NCBI GenBank assembly: GCA_945907755.1
Contig: CAMDTN010000002.1
Span: 64,055 to 128,054, forward strand
DNA: 64,000 bases
Direction: 5' to 3'
Origin: Singulisphaera sp. GP187
GTDB taxonomy: Bacteria; Planctomycetota; GCA-002687715
This document shows positions 58,739-64,000 of the stretch, piece by piece (position 1 is the first letter of the stretch; every line of letters starts with the position of its first letter). Both the position numbers and the translations under genes were made by a program. The notes below the pieces were generated by a model. It did not search any database. It was given only the letters and a program-made list of their open reading frames with translations, and was not told where the DNA came from.

Positions 58739-61342
58739 GTGACAGCCCGTTTCACCTTTCTCGGAACATGCTGCGCGCTCGCGGCGCTTGCCATTGTGTT
58801 GCGCCTGCACCAACTGCAGGTCACAGAAGGCGAGCGCTGGCAAGATCGCGCCGAAGATTCGCGCGGCGGAGCGACGGTGCTGCCAGGCGAGCGCGGCAGC
58901 ATCACTACTGCTGACGGCGTGGTGTTGGCGCAGGATCACGCGGCGGTTGATGTCAGTGTGGTGCCGTCTGCTTTTCGTGAACAGGGGTTGCTGCACGCTT
59001 TGGCTGATGCGCTAGTGCTCACAGGTGCGCTGGGAGCGCAAGCAACGCCGGATCGCAGCACCGCTTTGCGCTGGGAGTGTCACACCGACCCACGCGGCGC
59101 CTTGCTGCGTTTGGCGCAAATGCCGGCGCGGGCCTTGGCAGTGGGGGCGAGCGCGGGCGCTTGTATGGATGTGTTGCTGGCACCCCATGGGTCGTTGCCA
59201 CGGCGGCGCGACGAAGGCGCTGCGCGGCTGAGTGAAGCGTTGCGCGTGCTGCAAGGCTCTGGGCTGCGTGCACCGTTGGCCAGTTTGAGCACCAACAGCG
59301 GCAGCATTGCCGAGGCTGCGGGCTGGGATGTCGAAGGAATGGCGGCACGCTGTCTGGAAGAGTTGCGACAACTGACAGCGCTTGCTCGCGCTGGCGGCGG
59401 CGACTTGCCCGCGCTGCTGCAACAACTCGACGCTCTCGCCCTACGCGAAGAAGCGTGGAAGCAACGCCAAGTGCGCAACGAACTGCGCGATGCTGCGGCC
59501 TTGGATCATTTTGGGATGGTCGAGCCTTCAATCGCGGAAATGGGGGCTGGCTCTTGGCGTGCTTTGGTGCTGGATGCCCAAGCGAGTTTCGGGGACGAAG
59601 AGGCGGCGGCCCGTGCGTTGTCTCATGCGAGTGCTTGGCTGAGTGGCAGCATCCCGGTGCCTGCGTTGATCGCTGCAGTGGACGGCACCGACGACGCGCT
59701 GCAGACCGCAGCAGCGTTTGGTTTGGCCTCGCAGGAACCGGAGCGCGTGTTGGATGGCTGGTACGCCAAAAGCCCGAGTGCTGGCGAGGCTACGCCGCTG
59801 CGCACGCGTCGCGAGCGTGAGTTGCGGGCTCTTTGGCGTCGGGGCAGACCCTTCGTGCTGCAACGCGCCATGCCCGCCGCGTTAGCGGTGCTCGTGACAG
59901 GGCCAGGACGCCTTGGGCGCATCGGCTTTTCCGTCAGCCCGCGACTGGTGCGGCAACCCTTGCCTGTTGCGCGCGAATTCCGCGGGCTAGGGTTGCTGTT
60001 AGGCGGCGTTGCCGCCGAAACCAGCGAACCCACTTTGGCTCGCAGTGTCGAAGCGGCGCTGAATGAACGGTTGCGCGCGACCGATGGCGAAAGCGCTGCG
60101 GGGGCGCTTCCGGGCGGGGTCGTCGTGGTCGCACCGCATCACGGCACTGGCGTGCGCCTGACACTGGACTGGAAAGTGCAGCGCGCAGTGGAAGACGCGC
60201 TTGGGGCGACAGAAGCTGCGGAGCCTGGAGCCGTGGTGCTCTTGGACATTGCCACCGGTGGTGTCATTGCCATGGTCAGCACGCCATTGCCGCGCGATCT
60301 GAATGCAGCGTTAGACGAACGCCGCAGGTTGGAGCACGAGCGCACCCTGCTACGCCGTGTGTTGGGGCGTGGCGAAGGCTGGGCACGGCAGCGTTTGTTG
60401 TCGTTGAGCGAAGGGCCAGAATCGGCTGCTGCTGCGACGGAGCGCGTGCTGTTGCAATCGGCCTGCGATTCCAGCGCCGCTCAAATGCGCTCTCGCCTGG
60501 ACATGTTGGGTGAACGATTGGCTGTGAGTGCGGCGTACCACCGCGCTGTGGACAGCCCGGAACATCTGCCACCTGGCTCGGTGTTCAAAGCGGTGACGGT
60601 GCTGGCGGCTCTCGAAGAAGGCGTGTGCAGTGCGACGCACGCGTTCGACTGCCAGCGCATCGAAACGCGCGACTTCTTGCGCTGCAAAGGGCACGGTTTG
60701 ATGAATGCGCACGACGCGCTGAAGTTTTCGTGTAACGCGTGGTGCTACGACGCCGGCGCGCGCTTGGGCACGGCGCGGCTGATCAACTGGTATCGCAAAC
60801 TTGGCCTATTCGACCCCGTGCCGGGTCTGATGGAACACGATGAGCGCCTTGCGCGTGAGTTGCGCACTGATGACGCGCGCGCGTTGGCCATCGGCGGCGG
60901 CAGCTTGCGCGTGGCACCGGTGCGCGCGGCGGCGATGGCGGCGAGCATCGCCACGGGCAAGGTCGTGCGTCCCCGCTTGGTGGCCGATAGTGCGACTCCG
61001 CCGCACGGAGCCGTATTGGCAGCGGAAGCGCACTTGGCGACGGTGCGCGCAGGGATGCGCGCTGTGGTGCAGCCGGGCGGCACGGCCGGTGCGGTCGCTG
61101 GCTTGCGGCACCTGCGCATGGCGGCAAAGACCGGCACCGCCGACTACGAAGCGAGTTCGGGCGAACGCTTGCAGCAAGCGTGGTTTGTCGGCTGGGCGCC
61201 AGCGGGCCCCGGCGAGACGCCGCGCATTGCGTTCGCCGCGATGCGTGCCCACACCCACGACAAAGGCGTCGACGCAGCTCCCATGGCGGCCCAAGCCCTC
61301 GAGGCCTACGGCGTCGCGCGCCCGGAAAGGAAGTGGTGGTGA
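58739..61342 (+). CDS. mrdA: PBP2-type peptidoglycan transpeptidase with large insertion
   Basis: 867 residues from GTG 58739. A single N-terminal helix is followed by a dimerisation domain that starts GERGSITTADGVVLAQD. The transpeptidase domain has SVFK (Ser614), SCN (664) and KTGT (797), all in the correct order, so the enzyme should form cross-links during elongation. Usual PBP2 is 600-650 residues; here about 200 more lie between the dimerisation and catalytic domains (residues ~130-400), consisting of Glu/Arg/Ala-rich helices with LALREEAWKQRQVRNELRD. The SCN motif is a variant of SxN. It is coupled to rodA by GTGA. Confidence 0.88.
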   Translation: MTARFTFLGTCCALAALAIVLRLHQLQVTEGERWQDRAEDSRGGATVLPGERGSITTADGVVLAQDHAAVDVSVVPSAFREQGLLHALADALVLTGALGAQATPDRSTALRWECHTDPRGALLRLAQMPARALAVGASAGACMDVLLAPHGSLPRRRDEGAARLSEALRVLQGSGLRAPLASLSTNSGSIAEAAGWDVEGMAARCLEELRQLTALARAGGGDLPALLQQLDALALREEAWKQRQVRNELRDAAALDHFGMVEPSIAEMGAGSWRALVLDAQASFGDEEAAARALSHASAWLSGSIPVPALIAAVDGTDDALQTAAAFGLASQEPERVLDGWYAKSPSAGEATPLRTRRERELRALWRRGRPFVLQRAMPAALAVLVTGPGRLGRIGFSVSPRLVRQPLPVAREFRGLGLLLGGVAAETSEPTLARSVEAALNERLRATDGESAAGALPGGVVVVAPHHGTGVRLTLDWKVQRAVEDALGATEAAEPGAVVLLDIATGGVIAMVSTPLPRDLNAALDERRRLEHERTLLRRVLGRGEGWARQRLLSLSEGPESAAAATERVLLQSACDSSAAQMRSRLDMLGERLAVSAAYHRAVDSPEHLPPGSVFKAVTVLAALEEGVCSATHAFDCQRIETRDFLRCKGHGLMNAHDALKFSCNAWCYDAGARLGTARLINWYRKLGLFDPVPGLMEHDERLARELRTDDARALAIGGGSLRVAPVRAAAMAASIATGKVVRPRLVADSATPPHGAVLAAEAHLATVRAGMRAVVQPGGTAGAVAGLRHLRMAAKTGTADYEASSGERLQQAWFVGWAPAGPGETPRIAFAAMRAHTHDKGVDAAPMAAQALEAYGVARPERKWW

Positions 61343-62472
61343 GCGGCGGCGTTCGTTGGTTTTCCAAATTGCGCGGCATGGACGCGTTCGTGCTGCTGTT
61401 CAGCATGGCGCTGGTCTTGTGTGGCCTGTGGTTTCTCGATTCCGCTGGGCGCGGTTCCGACACGCTGCTGACCACGCAGTTGCGCTGGTTGGCACTGAGT
61501 CTGGCCGTGGTGTTGCCTGCAATGCTCATTCCGTGGAATCGGCTGCTGAGTTTGGCGCCTGCGTTGTATGCGTTTGGGTTGGTGCTGCTGCTGGTGGTGA
61601 AAACCGCCGGGCCGGTGATCAACGGCTCGCAGCGCTGGTTGCCGCTGCTGGGGCGCGGTTTGCAGCCATCAGAGTTTATGAAGGTGTTCACGCTGCTGCT
61701 GCTGGCGCGACTGATGCGCCAGCAACGCTCGTTACAGAAGTTTGTGGACTGGTTGCCGTTGATCGGCGTTGGTTTGCTGCCCACCACGCTCATCATTATT
61801 CAGCCAGACCTTGGGACGAGTTTGCTGTTCTTGCCGTTGATCGTGGCGGTGCTCATCGTCGGCGGCGCGCCTTGGAAGAAGTTGCTGCTGGCTGGCGTTC
61901 TCGGTGCTGGGATCTTGGCCGCGGGCGCAGGCTTGTTGCTGGAGGATTATCAGAAGGAGAGGATCTGGAGCACGCTGCACATCGACAAGATGACAGCGTC
62001 GCAACGCAGTGGGCCAGGGTTTCAGTTAGAGCAATCACTGATCGCTGTGGGCAACGGAGGCTGGACCGGCCACGGGCACGGTGAGGGCCCACGCGTGCAA
62101 GCGGGGCATCTGCCTTATCACCAGAACGATTTCATTTTTGCGTTGATCGCTGAAGAACAAGGCTTCACCGGAACGGCCTTGTTTGTGCTGCTCGAAGTGC
62201 TGTTCGTGTTGGCCATCTGCCGCGTGGGCGCGCTGCAGCGCGAACCACCCGCTCAAGTCCTTTGCGCGGGGGCCGCTGCGTTGCTTGGCACTCAAGCGCT
62301 GGTGCACATGGCGGTCACCGTGGCGTTGGCGCCCACAAAAGGACTCCCTTTGCCGCTGGTTTCGGCGGGAGGATCGTCGATGATGGTCAGTCTGCTGTTA
62401 GTGGCGTTGGTGCAAAACGTCTCCATGCACCGCGGGCGCTGGCAGTCATTGGGTGGCCTCTCGGCCCACTGA
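61339..62472 (+). CDS. rodA: RodA, SEDS peptidoglycan glycosyltransferase
   Basis: 377 residues from GTG 61339, which overlaps the mrdA stop; ATG 61378 is an alternative. About ten membrane helices. SEDS signatures are visible: INGSQRWLPLLGRGLQPSEFMK, QPDLGTSLLFLPL (with the catalytic Asp), AVGNGGWTGHGHGEGPRVQAGHLPYHQNDFIFALIAEEQGF and PLVSAGGSSMM. It polymerises lipid II with its class B partner PBP2. It completes the elongasome cluster. Confidence 0.93.
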   Translation: MSGGVRWFSKLRGMDAFVLLFSMALVLCGLWFLDSAGRGSDTLLTTQLRWLALSLAVVLPAMLIPWNRLLSLAPALYAFGLVLLLVVKTAGPVINGSQRWLPLLGRGLQPSEFMKVFTLLLLARLMRQQRSLQKFVDWLPLIGVGLLPTTLIIIQPDLGTSLLFLPLIVAVLIVGGAPWKKLLLAGVLGAGILAAGAGLLLEDYQKERIWSTLHIDKMTASQRSGPGFQLEQSLIAVGNGGWTGHGHGEGPRVQAGHLPYHQNDFIFALIAEEQGFTGTALFVLLEVLFVLAICRVGALQREPPAQVLCAGAAALLGTQALVHMAVTVALAPTKGLPLPLVSAGGSSMMVSLLLVALVQNVSMHRGRWQSLGGLSAH

Positions 62473-62489
62473 TCCAAGCACCATGACGC

Positions 62490-62515
62490 GCAGCGTTCAG
62501 CATTCTGAGCGCTGC
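62490..62515. terminator. hairpin between convergent rodA and M16 peptidase genes
   Basis: An 11-bp stem (62490-62500 with 62505-62515, one G-T pair) with a CATT loop. It lies in the 55 bases between two convergent genes and probably ends transcription from both sides, though there is no long T-run. Confidence 0.5.
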
Positions 62516-62527
62516 ACATAGGAATCC

Positions 62528-64000
62528 TTAGCGTTTGATCATCGCGCCGTCGCTGTCCATGAACACAGGATCGGGTAGCCCCAGCCCTTGCAGCTGCGGC
62601 AGGATTTTTTCGGCGTCGCCCACCAGCACCAGCAGTGCGTTAGTGCCCGCAAGTTCCGCTGCCGCCACCGCGTTCACTGCGTCGTTGCTTGCAGCGGCGG
62701 TCGCCGCCGCAGTCTTGCGCAGGTAGTCAGTGCCGAAGCCCGCTAGCAGGGGTGTGGCCATCAGGGCCGCTGCGCTGCCCACATCTTCGAACGACTTCAC
62801 GAGGTCGAAGCGTTCCGTAGCCTTGGCTTTGTCGAGTTCGTCAGCGCTGATGTCTTTGGCAGCGAGACGCGCGAATTCGGCGAGGAATTCGCGGATGGCC
62901 GCTCCGGTGACATCGGTGCGCACATTGGAACTGGCAATGAAGGTGCCTTCATTCAGATCTTGCATCACGCGCGAACCGGCCCCGTAGGTGTAGCCATTCT
63001 TTTCGCGCAGGTTTTGTGAAAGTCTGCTGGTGAAGCTGCCACCGAGGATGGTGTCAGCGAGGCTGAGTGCTGCGTCATCGCCTGCACCCAACGCATGTGC
63101 ATCGCGTTGGAAGCGCACCACCGTCTGCGGCGCGCCCGGGCGATCGACAATCACCAGCTTCATGGCAGGGTAAGCCGTGGGTGCTGCTTCGCGCTGCACA
63201 GCTGTTGCTGGCGCGACCAACTGACCGAAGGCGCGAGTGAGCGCGGCCTCCAGCGTCTTACGGTCGATGTCACCAGCCACGCTCAAGCGCGCGTTGCCCA
63301 AGCGTTGCAGTAGGGCCGCATGATTCTCGCGAACCATGGCGTGGGTCATGCCTTGCACCGTCACGGTGTAGCCACCTGCGGGGTCGTTACGCCGCCCACG
63401 GTCCTCCGCCATGGTGCGTGCGGCCACGAGCGCCGCCACGGAGCCTGGGTCTTGTGCGCGCTGCTCGATGCCGGCCAGTTGGCGCGCCTTCAAGCGCTCG
63501 AACTCGGATTCTTCGAGGCGTGGGCGCAGCAACATGTCGGCGAAGAGGTCGAGCGTTGCGTCGAAGTTGCGTGACAGTGCACTGAGCTTCGCGCTCGTGC
63601 GCAAGCGCCCGGTGCCCATACCAACGCTGCCACCCAGCATGTCGACTGCGCCGGCGAAGGCCGCGGCGTCAAGGGCCCCCGCACCTTCTTGCATTAAAGC
63701 GCTGGTCAGTGCAGTGCAGCCCGCGCGGGTAGGGCCGTCATCAACGGCGCCGTGGTCGCAACTCAGCAACAGCGAAACCAGTGGCGCTTGGTGTTTCTCC
63801 AGCAGCCACACTTCGAGAGCGCCGACTTTGAACACTTGCGGTTCCGGCGGCAGCCAAGCTCGTGTTTCTTCAGAGTTTGGGCGTGTGTCTCTTGGAGCGC
63901 GCTCGGCAGCCTTCAATCCGCCTTTGGGCAGCACAGCCAAGATGCCGCGGCGACCAAGATGCAAGCAGTTATGCGCAGCTTCCATGACGGAAGCGGGCGT
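62528..64000 (-). CDS. M16-family metallopeptidase, C-terminal part (runs off the right edge)
   Basis: The frame is open from base 64000; the visible 490 residues appear to be the end of a first M16 domain (TPASVMEAAHNCLHLGRRGILAVLP) followed by a complete second one. The zinc motif HxxEH is absent in the visible part, which fits the inactive C-terminal half of a fused M16 protein whose catalytic half lies beyond the edge. Family marks in the second half are the GGSFTSRLSQNLREKNGYTYGAGS stretch with the conserved Arg-Tyr pair. Such proteins are periplasmic or secreted peptidases. An ATG at 63985 is inside this domain and is not the true start. Confidence 0.85.
   Translation of the reverse strand, partial: TPASVMEAAHNCLHLGRRGILAVLPKGGLKAAERAPRDTRPNSEETRAWLPPEPQVFKVGALEVWLLEKHQAPLVSLLLSCDHGAVDDGPTRAGCTALTSALMQEGAGALDAAAFAGAVDMLGGSVGMGTGRLRTSAKLSALSRNFDATLDLFADMLLRPRLEESEFERLKARQLAGIEQRAQDPGSVAALVAARTMAEDRGRRNDPAGGYTVTVQGMTHAMVRENHAALLQRLGNARLSVAGDIDRKTLEAALTRAFGQLVAPATAVQREAAPTAYPAMKLVIVDRPGAPQTVVRFQRDAHALGAGDDAALSLADTILGGSFTSRLSQNLREKNGYTYGAGSRVMQDLNEGTFIASSNVRTDVTGAAIREFLAEFARLAAKDISADELDKAKATERFDLVKSFEDVGSAAALMATPLLAGFGTDYLRKTAAATAAASNDAVNAVAAAELAGTNALLVLVGDAEKILPQLQGLGLPDPVFMDSDGAMIKR

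Overview
This is a dense, GC-rich stretch of bacterial chromosome that most likely comes from a planctomycete (PVC superphylum), probably an uncultured, deep-branching one. The evidence is the mix of families: a PVC-type cytochrome c/beta-propeller dehydrogenase with HEAT repeats, a PmoA/DUF6807 protein, the small basic protein typical of Planctomycetes/Verrucomicrobia/Chlamydiae, FHA, NPCBM, VWA and HEAT-VWA proteins, and carboxypeptidase-regulatory repeat proteins. The lineage call is inference from protein families; no rRNA gene is present. I see no tRNA, rRNA, insertion sequence, prophage or CRISPR array.

Layout. 1-7.8 kb: an MFS transporter, PVC dehydrogenase, PmoA-like, PhoD-like phosphatase and HEAT protein, all overlapping, so that there is no intergenic DNA at all. 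7.8-10.6 kb: a GspE/PilB ATPase and an HDOD protein. 10.6-15.6 kb (minus strand): DUF1579, a sugar isomerase-like lipoprotein, a 3-hydroxyisobutyrate dehydrogenase-like enzyme, a secreted beta-helix protein and an SDR. 15.8-19.0 kb: a fused 2-oxoacid dehydrogenase E1 translationally coupled to a FabD-like acyltransferase that has lost the malonate-binding arginine. 19.0-24.1 kb (minus): an FHA membrane protein, an AlkP-like Tat protein and an M28 peptidase. 24.1-24.6 kb: a gene-free region with divergent promoters and a candidate ~180-nt structured RNA. 24.6-28.5 kb: two membrane-anchored carboxypeptidase-regulatory repeat proteins.

28.5-34.2 kb (minus): a chaperone operon groEL-groES-groEL-dnaJ-grpE-fmdB. 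34.5-42.9 kb (plus): NPCBM protein, VWA protein, pdxA, a SPOR-like membrane protein, the PVC small basic protein, queE, der and a lipoprotein. 43.0-43.2 kb: a stand-alone transcription unit for a 21-residue Lys/Arg peptide. 43.2-46.1 kb: a secreted peptidase-MA-like protein with a destroyed zinc site and a HEAT-VWA protein. 46.2-50.3 kb (minus): ribH-nusB-ftsY followed by an O-antigen ligase-like protein. 50.4-54.6 kb (plus): a radical SAM protein with an unusual cysteine spacing, moeA and lnt, all coupled by ATGA overlaps. 54.7-55.9 kb: a coiled-coil membrane protein and a 53-residue membrane protein with their own promoter and terminator. 56.0-62.5 kb: the rod-shape/cell-wall cluster mreB-mreC-mreD-mrdA-rodA. 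62.5 kb to the right edge: an M16 peptidase (partial).

Genes are packed with ATGA, GTGA or TGATG overlaps, and TTG/GTG starts are common. Five intergenic segments carry good sigma70-type promoters, which suggests that the housekeeping promoter consensus here is close to TTGACN-N16/17-TATRMT. The complete mre/mrd/rod set and lnt imply a peptidoglycan-containing, lipoprotein-acylating cell with controlled elongation.
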